DNA from: Deltaproteobacteria bacterium HGW-Deltaproteobacteria-6
Lineage (GTDB): Bacteria > Desulfobacterota > Syntrophia > Syntrophales > Smithellaceae
Direction of reading: 5' to 3'
Length of the DNA stretch: 64,000 bases
Assembly (NCBI GenBank): GCA_002840435.1
Contig: PHAT01000005.1
Coordinates: 548,460-612,459 of the forward strand
Translations under genes and position numbers: made by a program
In this document: positions 16,874-25,849 of the stretch, piece by piece
Position numbering within the stretch: position 1 is the first letter of the stretch
Layout of the letters: every line of letters starts with the position of its first letter
Notes under the pieces: generated by a model
What the model saw: only the letters and a program-made list of their open reading frames with translations
Told to the model about the DNA's origin: nothing
Database searches by the model: none

Positions 16874-17653
16874 ATGTATACGATCGGCATTGATATTGGG
16901 TCCGTGACGGCAAAGGGCGCGCTGATGGCAGGCGAGGCGCTCGTGGCTGCCACGGCCTGTTTTACCGGCTACAATTCCGGAGCAGCCGCTCAGACAATTT
17001 ATGAGCGGCTGCTTACGGATCATGACGTGAGTCCTGCGGATGTCCGGGGCGTTGTGGCTACAGGCTACGGCCGCAACAGCGTGCCGTTTGCCGACCGGAC
17101 GTTCACGGAGATTATGTGCCATGCCGCAGGAGCCCGTCATCTTAATCCGGCCATCGGGGCTATCATCGACATTGGCGGTCAGGACAGCAAGGCCATCATT
17201 CTTGGCAAAGACGGCAATGTGGCCAATTTCATCATGAACGATAAATGTGCGGCCGGAACGGGCCGTTTTCTGGAAGTTATGGCTCGGGCGCTGGAGGTCG
17301 ATCTGGATAACTTCGGCGCCCTGTCTCTTGAAGCGGACAGTCCCGCAAAAATAAGCAGTCTCTGCGCGGTGTTTGCCGAATCGGAAGTGGTTTCCCTCAT
17401 TGCCAGGGGGGATAAAAGGGAAAACATCATCGCGGGTATTCATGAGGCCATCAGTTCGCGGATTTCCGCCATGGCCGGCCGGTTAGGCATGCATGCGGAC
17501 ACGTGCGTCATGATGACCGGCGGCGTCGCCAAAAATATCGGCGTCGTCTCGGCTCTGGAAAAAGCCCTGGGATACCCGATCAGCGTTTCGCCTCATGCGC
17601 AAATGACAGGAGCCATCGGCGCCGCCTGCATTGCCGCAAGAAAAGACGGTTAA
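16874..17653 (+). CDS. ATP-dependent activator of 2-hydroxyacyl-CoA dehydratase (BcrA/D-HgdC family)
   Basis: This 259-residue ASKHA-fold ATPase transfers one electron to the dehydratase at the cost of ATP. It shows GIDIGSVTAKG at the N-terminus, IDIGGQDSKAI in the middle, and the two bridging cluster cysteines C125 (NDKCAAGTGRFLE) and C164 (SSLCAVFAESE). These lie within two positions of the ligands known from the Acidaminococcus activator (Cys127, Cys166). A homodimer would bind one [4Fe-4S] cluster. GGAGG precedes the ATG, and the upstream stop lies 2 bp before it. It confirms that the two upstream subunits are an ATP-driven radical enzyme. Confidence 0.93.
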   Translation: MYTIGIDIGSVTAKGALMAGEALVAATACFTGYNSGAAAQTIYERLLTDHDVSPADVRGVVATGYGRNSVPFADRTFTEIMCHAAGARHLNPAIGAIIDIGGQDSKAIILGKDGNVANFIMNDKCAAGTGRFLEVMARALEVDLDNFGALSLEADSPAKISSLCAVFAESEVVSLIARGDKRENIIAGIHEAISSRISAMAGRLGMHADTCVMMTGGVAKNIGVVSALEKALGYPISVSPHAQMTGAIGAACIAARKDG

Positions 17654-17697
17654 AAAACCGCAAGATGGAGTGGATTCAATACAGGGGGCAGGACTCT

Positions 17698-18546
17698 ATG
17701 ATGAAAAAAATGGTGATGCTCTGTATTACAATTTTATTTGTCGTGTGCGCCATGACCGGGTACGGGTTTTACCGGGCCGTAAAAACGCCAGCCAATAACG
17801 CTGAAGCATTTTTAAAAGCGAAAATTGATCCATCTAAAAAAATTGCGGTCTTGATGGGGGACAGCCTTACCCACGGAGCCGTCAGCTATAATTATGTCGA
17901 AGAACTGTCCAAAGATCATGACGTCAGTCATTTTATTTTTATCAATGAAGGGATTAATAGTCAATTCGCTTATCATCAGCTGAATAAAGTTGATCAGGTT
18001 GCTGGAGCAAAGCCGCATGAAATTTTGATACTCATTGGCACGAATGATTGCCGAGCGACTTTGTCCGCTGCCGAATATGAACGTTTCAACGCATTATGGA
18101 AGCTGCCTGTTCAACCGACCCAAGAATGGTATGCGCATAATTTGAAAACCCTGGTCGATAAGCTAAAAGAAAAAACGCGGGCGAGAATTACGTTAATCTC
18201 CATTCCACCCCTGGGTGAAAAGGTGGATAGTATTCCTTTTCAAAAGTCTATTGAATATTCGCACGACATAAAGAGGATCGCCGAAGAAAAGAACGTTGGT
18301 TATATCGCGCTCAACGAGGCGCTTACGGAAGCGATCATAAAAAATGGCCGTAAAGATATTAAGGGATATGAATTAGACCTGCGAAGTATGTATGGCGCCA
18401 TATTCTCGCATTACCTGCTGCTGCAAAGTTGGGATGACATATCCGACCAGCGGGGATTACTGTTCTTAACCGATCATCTGCACCTCAACCGCCGGGGCGG
18501 TAACATTCTGATCACAAAGATCAAAGAAAGATTACTCTCGAAGTAA
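17698..18546 (+). CDS. SGNH/GDSL-family hydrolase, membrane-anchored or exported
   Basis: The 282-residue product starts with a hydrophobic helix (residues 4-24) and continues with an SGNH esterase/lipase fold. Block I is LMGDSLTHGA, block III is IGTNDCR, and the Asp-His pair is in TDHLHLNRRG near the C-terminus. It should hydrolyse an ester on the outer face of the inner membrane. It begins 44 bp after the activator gene with GGGGGCAGGA ahead of the ATG, so it may be cotranscribed. Its base composition is more AT-rich than the operon before it, so it may instead be an unrelated neighbour. Confidence 0.8.
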   Translation: MMKKMVMLCITILFVVCAMTGYGFYRAVKTPANNAEAFLKAKIDPSKKIAVLMGDSLTHGAVSYNYVEELSKDHDVSHFIFINEGINSQFAYHQLNKVDQVAGAKPHEILILIGTNDCRATLSAAEYERFNALWKLPVQPTQEWYAHNLKTLVDKLKEKTRARITLISIPPLGEKVDSIPFQKSIEYSHDIKRIAEEKNVGYIALNEALTEAIIKNGRKDIKGYELDLRSMYGAIFSHYLLLQSWDDISDQRGLLFLTDHLHLNRRGGNILITKIKERLLSK

Positions 18547-18595
18547 AAAAAAATGGATTCTTTGCGTGGTTGTCAGGGCAAAGGCTCAAATTAAA

Positions 18596-18641
18596 AGGGA
18601 ACGGTCTTGCCACCCACAGTGGTGGTCTTTGACCGTTCCCT
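18596..18641. repeat. 46-bp palindromic element with AGGGAACGGTC inverted ends (copy 1)
   Basis: AGGGAACGGTC (18596-18606) and GACCGTTCCCT (18631-18641) are perfect inverted repeats around an inner CCACC/GGTGG stem. The same ends bound a 105-bp element at 27395-27499. It lies between the convergent SGNH hydrolase and carB genes and could also act as a bidirectional terminator-like hairpin. Confidence 0.7.
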
Positions 18642-18675
18642 GCTTTGTGCCTTTGTCCCTTTGCAACTCTGTGCC

Positions 18676-21600
18676 TTACTTAATCTCCGCATGGTAACTT
18701 TGCAGCGATTTCGCCCGGCCGTGGCCCTGACGGAAAGCGGCAATGCCCTTGACCGCGGCCACTGCGGCCGCAACGGTCGTAATATACGGGATCTTGTATT
18801 TGATGGCCGCCTTGCGGATGTAAGAATCATCATATTTACTCAGGCGTCCGGCCGGCGTGTTGATCACCAGCTGAATCTCGCCGTTTTTGATGGCATCCAC
18901 AATATTGGGCCGCCCTTCATGCATCTTCAAAATCCGTTCCGAGGCAATGCCGTGTTCGGCAAAGAATTTATCGGTTCCTGCCGAGGCCAGGATTTTAAAA
19001 CCGATTTTGGCAAAAGCGCGGGCGACTTCCAGGATGCCGTCTTTATCTTTTTCTTCAACCGTGATGAGCACGGTGCCTTCCGAGGGAAGGCTCTGCCCGG
19101 TTGCTTCCTGAGCCTTGTAGTAGGCCAGACCGAATGAATCGGCCAACCCCAGCACTTCGCCGGTGGAGCGCATTTCCGGCCCCAGGATCGGGTCGACTTC
19201 CTGGTACATATTGAAGGGGAAAACAGCTTCTTTAACGCCGAAATGGCTGAAGACTTTGTTTTTCAGATTCATGTCTTTTAGTTTTTTGCCCAGCATAATC
19301 TGCGTGGCAATATTGGCCATGGAGATATTGCAGACCTTGGAAACCAGCGGCACCGTGCGTGAGGCGCGGGGATTGGCTTCCAGAATGTAAACAACGTTGT
19401 TGGCAATGGCATACTGAATATTCATCAGTCCAACCACGCCGAATTCAACGGCAATTTTTTTCGTGTAGTCAATAATCGTATCGATGTGCCGCGCTGAAAT
19501 GCTGATCGGCGGAATGACACACGCGGAATCGCCGGAATGGACGCCGGCCAGTTCGATGTGTTCCATCACCGCCGGAACAAAGGCGTCGGTGCCGTCGGAA
19601 ATGGCGTCGGCTTCGGCTTCAATGGCGTTTTCCAGAAACTTATCGATCAGAATCGGCCGCTCCGGCGTGACGCCGACTGCGGCTTTGACGTAGCGCTTCA
19701 GCATTTCTTCATCATGAACCACTTCCATGCCGCGGCCGCCCAGCACGTAAGAGGGGCGCACCATCAGCGGATAGCCGATGCCGGCCGCAATTTTGACGGC
19801 CTGATCCAGATTGCTGGCCATGCCGGATTTGGGCATCGGAATGCCCAGCTTGTCCATCATTTTACCGAAGCGGTCGCGGTCTTCAGCCAGATCAATGGTT
19901 TCCGGCGAGGTGCCGATGATTTTGACGCCGGCTTTCGCCAGATCCGCCGCAATGTTGAGCGGCGTCTGACCGCCGAATTGCACGATCACGCCTTCGGGTT
20001 TTTCTTTTTCGTAGATGCTTAAAACGTCTTCCACGGTCAGCGGTTCGAAATAAAGTTTATCGGATGTGTCATAGTCCGTGGAAACGGTTTCCGGGTTGCA
20101 GTTGACCATGATGGATTCGATGCCTTCATCGCGCAGGGCAAACGCCGCGTGCACGCAGCAATAATCAAATTCAATGCCCTGGCCGATGCGGTTGGGGCCG
20201 CCGCCCAGCACCATGATTTTGCGGTTGGGGCTGACGCCGACTTTGTCTTGTGCGTTATAGGTGGAATAGTAATAGGCCGCGTTTTCCACGCCGCTTACCG
20301 GTACCGCGTCCCAGGCTTCAGCAAGCCCTGCCCCAAGCCGCTGTTTGCGGATATCTTCTTCTTTCCTGCCCAGAATCTGCGCAAGGTATCGGTCGGAGAA
20401 GCCGTCTTTTTTAGCCTGGATCAGGAGCGCGTCGGGCAGCTCTTTTCCTTGATAAGTCAGAATTTTTTCTTCCAGCTCGACCAGTTCTTTCATCTGCCCG
20501 ATAAACCATTTCTTAATAAATGTTTTCTGGTGCAGGGCGTCGATCGTCGCGCCTTTGCGCAGGGCTTCATACATGATGAATTGTCTTTCACTGGACGGTT
20601 CGCTGAGGAGTTCCATCAGTTCATCTTGCGACTTGGTGTTGAAGTCTTTGACGAAGCCCAGGCCGTAACGTTTTTTCTCCAGAGAACGGATGGCTTTCTG
20701 AAAGGCTTCCTTGTAATTCTTGCCGATGCTCATGACTTCGCCGACGGCGCGCATCTGCGTGCCCAGCTTGTCTATGGCGCCGGGGAACTTTTCAAAATCC
20801 CAGCGGGAAAATTTGACGACCACGTAATCGCCGGACGGCGTGTATTTTTCCAGCGATCCGTCGCGCCAGTAAGGGATTTCATCCATCGTGATGCCGGAGG
20901 CCAGCGTCGATGAAATCAAGGCAATCGGGAAACCGGTGGCCTTGGACGCCAGCGCCGATGAGCGCGACGTGCGCGGATTGATTTCGATGACGACAATGCG
21001 GTCTGTTTTGGGGTCATGCGCAAACTGGACATTGGTTCCGCCGATGACCTGAATGGCTTCCACGATGTCGTAAGAATATTTTTGCAGGCGCTTCTGGATG
21101 TTTTCGGAAATGGTCAGCATCGGCGCAGTGCAGTAGGAGTCGCCGGTATGGACGCCCATTGCATCGACATTTTCAATAAAGCAGACGGTGATCATATTAT
21201 TTTTAGCGTCGCGTACGACTTCCAGTTCCAGCTCTTCCCAACCGATCACGGATTCTTCAATCAGGATCTGTCCGATGAGACTTGCCGAAATACCCCGGCT
21301 GGCGATGACGCGCAGCTCTTCCAGATTATAAACAATGCCGCCGCCCGTACCGCCCATGGTATAGGCGGGGCGGACAACCACCGGATAACCCAGTTTTGCC
21401 GCGATTTTTTCCGCCTCTTCCACGGTGACAGCCGGTTCGCTTCTGGGCATTTCAATGCCCAGTTTGTTCATGGCTTCTTTAAAAGCAATCCGGTCTTCAC
21501 CCCGTTCGATGGCGTCCACCTGAACACCGATCACTTTTACATGATGTTTTTGTAAAACACCCAGCTTGTAAAGTTCGGACGTCAGGTTCAGGCCGGTCTG

Positions 21601-21876
21601 GCCGCCCAGATTGGGCAAAATGGCGTCCGGCTTTTCGTTTTCAATGATTTCGGTAATCGTTTGAGCATTGAGCGGTTCGATATAGGTGACGTCAGCCATT
21701 CCGGGGTCGGTCATAATGGTGGCCGGATTGGAATTGACCAGGACGATTTCATAGCCGAGCTTGCGCAGCGCTTTGCACGCCTGCGTCCCCGAATAATCAA
21801 ATTCACAGGCCTGGCCGATGACAATAGGCCCGGAGCCGATAATGAGCACTTTCTTAATGTCTTCACGTTTTCCCAT
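18676..21876 (-). CDS. carB: Carbamoyl-phosphate synthase large subunit
   Basis: The 1066-residue protein makes carbamoyl phosphate from bicarbonate, ammonia and ATP for arginine and pyrimidine synthesis. Two homologous ATP-grasp halves are visible. The first begins KKVLIIGSGPIVIGQ and the second begins KIMVLGGGPNRIGQGIEFDY near residue 550. A C-terminal MGS-like allosteric domain follows. Length is as in E. coli (1073). The glutaminase subunit carA is not adjacent. The start at 21876 has GAGG seven bases upstream; an upstream in-frame GTG overlaps it. Confidence 0.97.
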   Translation of the reverse strand: MGKREDIKKVLIIGSGPIVIGQACEFDYSGTQACKALRKLGYEIVLVNSNPATIMTDPGMADVTYIEPLNAQTITEIIENEKPDAILPNLGGQTGLNLTSELYKLGVLQKHHVKVIGVQVDAIERGEDRIAFKEAMNKLGIEMPRSEPAVTVEEAEKIAAKLGYPVVVRPAYTMGGTGGGIVYNLEELRVIASRGISASLIGQILIEESVIGWEELELEVVRDAKNNMITVCFIENVDAMGVHTGDSYCTAPMLTISENIQKRLQKYSYDIVEAIQVIGGTNVQFAHDPKTDRIVVIEINPRTSRSSALASKATGFPIALISSTLASGITMDEIPYWRDGSLEKYTPSGDYVVVKFSRWDFEKFPGAIDKLGTQMRAVGEVMSIGKNYKEAFQKAIRSLEKKRYGLGFVKDFNTKSQDELMELLSEPSSERQFIMYEALRKGATIDALHQKTFIKKWFIGQMKELVELEEKILTYQGKELPDALLIQAKKDGFSDRYLAQILGRKEEDIRKQRLGAGLAEAWDAVPVSGVENAAYYYSTYNAQDKVGVSPNRKIMVLGGGPNRIGQGIEFDYCCVHAAFALRDEGIESIMVNCNPETVSTDYDTSDKLYFEPLTVEDVLSIYEKEKPEGVIVQFGGQTPLNIAADLAKAGVKIIGTSPETIDLAEDRDRFGKMMDKLGIPMPKSGMASNLDQAVKIAAGIGYPLMVRPSYVLGGRGMEVVHDEEMLKRYVKAAVGVTPERPILIDKFLENAIEAEADAISDGTDAFVPAVMEHIELAGVHSGDSACVIPPISISARHIDTIIDYTKKIAVEFGVVGLMNIQYAIANNVVYILEANPRASRTVPLVSKVCNISMANIATQIMLGKKLKDMNLKNKVFSHFGVKEAVFPFNMYQEVDPILGPEMRSTGEVLGLADSFGLAYYKAQEATGQSLPSEGTVLITVEEKDKDGILEVARAFAKIGFKILASAGTDKFFAEHGIASERILKMHEGRPNIVDAIKNGEIQLVINTPAGRLSKYDDSYIRKAAIKYKIPYITTVAAAVAAVKGIAAFRQGHGRAKSLQSYHAEIK

Positions 21877-21952
21877 ATTTAACCTCACATCTTCATATTG
21901 GATTTATTCTTTACACATTATTGTATTTCAGAAAGAACGATTTTGTTGCGGG

Positions 21953-21981
21953 AGTATACGAAGAATGACCTGACGTGTCAA
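21953..21981 (-). promoter_or_regulatory. Sigma-70 promoter for carB
   Basis: On the minus strand TTGACA (21976-21981) and TATACT (21953-21958) are separated by exactly 17 bp. The -10 box ends 77 bp upstream of the carB start codon. Confidence 0.75.
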
Positions 21982-22137
21982 AGGAATTGTGATCAAAAAG
22001 AAAGATGGGCAAAAAAAATTGTTTCAACGAAAACATTAATGATTTCAATGGTCATTTTCTTACAGCAAACGGAATGAGGAAGTTTGTGCAGGGGAATGCC
22101 GCAAACCACGCATTATTTTGACGACCGCTCTGACAGA

Positions 22138-22572
22138 TCAGTTTGATGAATCGGCCTGGCGTTTTTTACCGGGATATTCCGCATCCACACAGATGGCAAT
22201 TCCGCCGCGCACGGCAAACTGCGCCGACACTTTGCACCAGACGGGTTTGAGGACGGCCACCAGGTCATCAAGAATGATATTGGTGACATGTTCGTGAAAA
22301 ACACCTTCGTTGCGGAAAGACCACAAATACAGTTTCAATGATTTGGATTCGACGATTTTTTTCCCGGGAATGTACTGGATGGTGATTTTGGCAAAATCCG
22401 GCTGGCCGGTCATCGGACAAACGCAGGTGAATTCGTCGGTGGACAGCGTAACGGTATAGTCGCGCCTGGCATGATTGGGAAAGGTCTCCAGTTTGCGGAC
22501 GGGTTTTACCGTTTTGCCTGATCCCAAAAGCGAAAGTCCCGCCAGATCATTTGTTGTTGCGCTTTTTGCCAT
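22138..22572 (-). CDS. queF: NADPH-dependent 7-cyano-7-deazaguanine reductase
   Basis: QueF reduces preQ0 to preQ1 in queuosine tRNA modification. The 144-residue product is the short, single-domain type. The thioimide-forming cysteine is C52 in CVCPMTGQPDF, and the family ESKSLKLYLWSFRNEG and HEH segments follow. AGGAGAA precedes the ATG. No other queuosine genes are nearby. It is divergent from the rubredoxin-like gene. Confidence 0.95.
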   Translation of the reverse strand: MAKSATTNDLAGLSLLGSGKTVKPVRKLETFPNHARRDYTVTLSTDEFTCVCPMTGQPDFAKITIQYIPGKKIVESKSLKLYLWSFRNEGVFHEHVTNIILDDLVAVLKPVWCKVSAQFAVRGGIAICVDAEYPGKKRQADSSN

Positions 22573-22712
22573 GAAGTTCTCCTGTGTTGTAAAACTGTAT
22601 TTGCTTACAGAAAGTTGCCGTTAATTTCAAGTTTATTCGACGGCTGAAATAAATTAACATGCGTCATGGATTATGTGATAAATTTACTGAAAACATTAAG
22701 GAGAAATTGACC

Positions 22713-22904
22713 ATGGCCGAAAATAAAGCAACCCTTCCTGAAAATACCTGGAAGTGCAGCAACTGCGGAAACACAGTTGTGGAAATGAAACCTCCGGAAG
22801 TCTGCCCCGCCTGCAAGCAGCAATGCGAATTTCTCAATGTGACCTGTTATCAGCCGGACTGCGGCTTCACCGGAATGGATAACCGTCTCAAACCGTCAAA
22901 ATAA
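22713..22904 (+). CDS. Rubredoxin-like zinc-ribbon/iron protein
   Basis: The 63-residue protein has two CxxC knuckles (WKCSNCGN and EVCPACKQQC) as in the rubredoxin-like domain of rubrerythrins. Two more cysteines follow in CYQPDCGF, so it may bind one Fe or Zn with extra thiols nearby. It lacks the usual aromatic core of true rubredoxin. AAGGAG precedes the ATG. Candidate roles are a small electron carrier or a redox-sensitive structural zinc protein. It stands alone between queF and acs. Confidence 0.75.
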   Translation: MAENKATLPENTWKCSNCGNTVVEMKPPEVCPACKQQCEFLNVTCYQPDCGFTGMDNRLKPSK

Positions 22905-23259
22905 AATTGCAAATTGAGTTGTTGATGCGTTCGTCGCGGATCATCGGGGCGGCATTTTGCGGCTTTACGGGACGCCCCGCTCCAAGACGGTGTCACAATT
23001 GCAGCCCCGGTCATTCCAGATCCCGATGCGCCGGGATGAGGCATCTTAATGCTTTGAATTTATTAAAAAACCGGATTTCCCGCTCAGCTTCGATCGGAAG
23101 TCCATTCCGCGGTCAGCCGTCTGCCGGAGTCGAATGAAACTGCCCGTCTGACCCGCGCCGTCGTCAGCATGTCTTTTAATTTTCAGCAAGGTTCGTCTTC
23201 CGCCGGAAAATTTCCAACCTCAAAGAGGCCGGTATTTATCAACAATAAGCCCTACATGT

Positions 23260-23278
23260 TGTAGGACTTTATCCGACA
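23260..23278. promoter_or_regulatory. 19-bp imperfect palindrome upstream of acs, shared with a CoA-transferase promoter region
   Basis: TGTAGGACTTTATCCGACA has 7-bp arms matching at 6 positions around a 5-bp centre. A site with the same first 11 bases and the same symmetry lies at 55688-55706 upstream of the CoA-transferase gene at 54238-55572. Acetate-responsive NarL-type regulators (CrbR/ErdR type) control acs in other proteobacteria. That this is such a site is inference. Confidence 0.5.
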
Positions 23279-23335
23279 TTTAATTCGGACTGACGCCGAT
23301 ACCACAAACCATCATCCTGTAGTACTGAATCATTG

Positions 23336-23464
23336 CTTTTCAAGGGGTACGTGTATTGCATCCGCCATATGTAATACGCCCCAATGTTTCGGCGGTGAAT
23401 CAGATAACGCGTGTCTGACCAACAGGAACAAAGCCAGACTGCGGGGCGTACCCCTCCTGAAAAG
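23336..23464 (+). ncRNA. Branched foldable element ahead of acs (candidate structured leader RNA or MITE)
   Basis: The outer arms CTTTTCA-A-GGGGTACG (23336-23351) and CGTACCCC-TCC-TGAAAAG (23447-23464) pair over 15 bp with a small bulge. Inside are a hairpin GTATTGCAT/ATGTAATAC (23353-23361 with 23369-23377, one G-T pair), a stem GCCCC/GGGGC (23378-23382 with 23443-23447, sharing one base with the outer stem) and within it GTCTG/CAGAC (23413-23417 with 23435-23439). Such a nested layout suggests an RNA with a multi-branch junction. The inverted ends would equally fit a small mobile element. The strand is assigned only because of acs. Confidence 0.5.
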
Positions 23465-23577
23465 AATTTGAATTTCATGAGTAAAAAGACGGATCACCGA
23501 AAGTGGCTAATAAGAAAGGACTCATGCCTTTTAGGCGGATAAAAAGGGCATAAAAAAATAATTTTAAGGAGAATAAC

Positions 23578-25557
23578 ATGGCTGAGACTAACGAAACAGA
23601 TTTTTATGACAAGGTATTTCCTGTGCCTGATAGAGTGAGGGAGAAATCTTACATCAAGAGCCGGGCAGAGTATGACAAACTTTACAAAGAGTCCATTACG
23701 GACCCCAATGCCTTCTGGGCAAAAATGGCGAACGAAAGACTGACCTGGTTTAAACCCTTTGACAAAAAGAAAGTATCGGACTGGTCATTTGACGCGAAAG
23801 ACGTTCATTCCAAATGGTTCGAAGGCGGCAAGCTCAATGTCAGCTACAACTGCCTGGACCGTCACCTGGCCACCAAGAAAAACAAGGCTGCGATCATTTT
23901 CGAAGGCAACGATCCCAATGACTGGAAAGTTTACACCTATTACGACATGTATCGCGAAGTCAACAAATTTGCCAACGTTCTGAAAGGCCTGGGCGTCAAA
24001 AAGGGCGACCGCGTCACCATCTTCCTTCCCATGATCGCGGAACTGTCCATTGTCATGCTGGCCTGCGCCCGCATCGGCGCCGTTCATGCCATCGTTTTCG
24101 GCGGATTCTCGGCCGAAGCTTTGAGAGACCGCATTAACAACTCCGGCTCGCAGGTTGTCATTACCTGCGACGGCACCTACCGCGGCGCCAAGGCAGTTCC
24201 CCAGAAAGACACAGCCGACAAAGCCGTTGATCAGTGCCCCGGTGTGAAAACGGTGGTTGTTGTGAAACGCACCGGAACGAACGTTGCCATGAAGGAAGGC
24301 CGCGATGTCTGGTATGAAGCTCTGATGGCCAAAGCGGAGCGTTACTGCAAACCGGAAGAAATGGACGCGGAAGATCCGCTGTTCATCCTTTATACATCCG
24401 GTTCGACCGGACAGCCCAAGGGCGTTGTGCATACACAGGCCGGTTATCTGCTCTATGCCTCCATGACTCAGCAACTCGCTTTTGACGTTCGTGATGAAGA
24501 CACCTACTGGTGTACTGCCGACATCGGTTGGGTCACCGGTCACAGCTACATTGTCTACGGTCCGCTGTGCAATGGCCACTCCAGCATTCTTTTTGAAGGC
24601 GTTCCCAACTATCCGGACTTCGGCCGGTTCTGGGCTGTCGTTGAAAAATACAATGTCAATAACTTCTATACCGCGCCCACCGCTATTCGCTCCATCGCCA
24701 AAGAAGGCGACAAGTGGGTCGATATGCATGATATTTCTTCTCTGCGCGTTCTGGGTTCGGTCGGTGAACCGCTCAACCCCGAAGCCTGGTGGTGGTACTA
24801 CAACAAGATCGGCGGCGGCCGCTGCACGATTTCCGATACCTGGTGGCAGACGGAAACAGGCGGACATATGATCCTGCCTCTGCCCGGCGCAATCGATATT
24901 AAACCCGCCAAAGCCATGGTTCCGTTCTTCGGCATCATTCCGGTTCTGTTTGATGAAGAAGGAAAAGAAGTCAAAGGCCCCGGAAAAGGCGCTCTCTGTA
25001 TTAAAAATTCATGGCCCGGCATGGCCCGCGGTTTGTGGGATGATAAAGAAGGCCGGTTCGTTGAGAATTACTTCGTGCAGTTTCCCGGCACCTATTTCTC
25101 CGGCGACGGCGCGGAACGCGATGCCGACGGCGATTACAAAATCACCGGCCGTGTCGATGACGTTATCAATGTTTCCGGTCACAGAATGGGCACCGCGGAA
25201 GTCGAAGCGGCACTGACTTCTCATCCGGATGTCGCCGAAGCGGCGGTTGTCGGATTCCCCCATGAGATCAAAGGTCAGGGCATCTTCGCTTATGTCACGC
25301 TGAATAATGATGTGGCCAAAACGGATGACCTCAAAAAGGCCCTGATTGCCCATGTCCGCAAGGTTGTCGGTCCGATCGCCTCCCCCGACCATATTCAATG
25401 GGCGGATGGTCTTCCCAAAACGAGATCCGGCAAGATTATGCGCCGCGTCCTGAGAAACGTTGCCGCCAAAACGTTCGGTGACTTCGGTGACACGTCGACG
25501 CTGGCTGATCCGTCCGTGGTTGACGATCTGGTCGAAAACAGGAAGAAATTAGGCTAA
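23578..25557 (+). CDS. acs: Acetyl-CoA synthetase (AMP-forming)
   Basis: The 659-residue cytoplasmic enzyme makes acetyl-CoA from acetate, ATP and CoA. It has the ANL P-loop ILYTSGSTGQPKG (about 273-285), DTWWQTETGGHM (about 420), the hinge region in ITGRVDDVINVSGHR, and the C-terminal catalytic lysine in KTRSGKIMRRVLRN, which is the lysine acetylated for control in other bacteria. Length matches Acs (about 650). A strong AAGGAG precedes the ATG. A SatP-like acetate transporter gene is convergent downstream, and GNAT-domain proteins encoded in the window are candidate modifiers. Confidence 0.95.
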   Translation: MAETNETDFYDKVFPVPDRVREKSYIKSRAEYDKLYKESITDPNAFWAKMANERLTWFKPFDKKKVSDWSFDAKDVHSKWFEGGKLNVSYNCLDRHLATKKNKAAIIFEGNDPNDWKVYTYYDMYREVNKFANVLKGLGVKKGDRVTIFLPMIAELSIVMLACARIGAVHAIVFGGFSAEALRDRINNSGSQVVITCDGTYRGAKAVPQKDTADKAVDQCPGVKTVVVVKRTGTNVAMKEGRDVWYEALMAKAERYCKPEEMDAEDPLFILYTSGSTGQPKGVVHTQAGYLLYASMTQQLAFDVRDEDTYWCTADIGWVTGHSYIVYGPLCNGHSSILFEGVPNYPDFGRFWAVVEKYNVNNFYTAPTAIRSIAKEGDKWVDMHDISSLRVLGSVGEPLNPEAWWWYYNKIGGGRCTISDTWWQTETGGHMILPLPGAIDIKPAKAMVPFFGIIPVLFDEEGKEVKGPGKGALCIKNSWPGMARGLWDDKEGRFVENYFVQFPGTYFSGDGAERDADGDYKITGRVDDVINVSGHRMGTAEVEAALTSHPDVAEAAVVGFPHEIKGQGIFAYVTLNNDVAKTDDLKKALIAHVRKVVGPIASPDHIQWADGLPKTRSGKIMRRVLRNVAAKTFGDFGDTSTLADPSVVDDLVENRKKLG

Positions 25558-25565
25558 ACCCCTGG

Positions 25566-25599
25566 ATGTAGAAACAGATGCACCCGGTTTCTACATTTT
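25566..25599 (+). terminator. Rho-independent terminator of acs
   Basis: A perfect 10-bp stem ATGTAGAAAC/GTTTCTACAT with an 11-nt loop is followed by TTT. It starts 9 bp after the acs stop codon. Confidence 0.8.
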
Positions 25600-25614
25600 G
25601 AAGTCCCTCCTCAG

Positions 25615-25650
25615 AAATGCCGTTCTCCGCGAAACCGGGGAACGGCATTT
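25615..25650. terminator. Second hairpin between acs and the acetate transporter gene
   Basis: AAATGCCGTTC and GAACGGCATTT are perfect 11-bp complements around a 14-nt loop, and CCTTTTGG follows. A smaller CATCCCC/GGGGATG hairpin follows at 25674-25692. They lie between convergent genes and may terminate from either side. Confidence 0.55.
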
Positions 25651-25849
25651 CCTTTTGGCTGAGCGTTTTGACTCATCCCCTTTCCGGGGATGCAAAACTA
25701 AAGGGCTATTCGATGAACAGAAGCTTCATCGATGCGAAAGCAGATGATGTTCAATTTTTGCCGTGTTGTGACCATCTCCCTTTCCGGCGGTTTGTTTAAG
25801 GCAAGTCCTGCCCGCCGCTGTTATCTTTTTAACAGACATGATGGTCCGA

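Larger units (their letters stand above)
22905..23577. other. Long intergenic region upstream of acs
   Basis: These 673 bp carry no convincing gene. The first 330 bp show no clear structure. From 23251 on there are overlapping palindromes (CCTACATGTTGTAGG at 23251-23265 and the 19-bp site at 23260-23278), then a branched foldable element at 23336-23464, then 113 bp to the acs start codon with a strong AAGGAG. The whole stretch looks like the control region of acs. Confidence 0.55.

Noticed and set aside
23269-23478. Minus-strand open frame of 69 codons over the foldable element upstream of acs.
   Set aside because: No ribosome binding site, cysteine/tryptophan-rich unnatural composition, and the sequence is better explained by stems.
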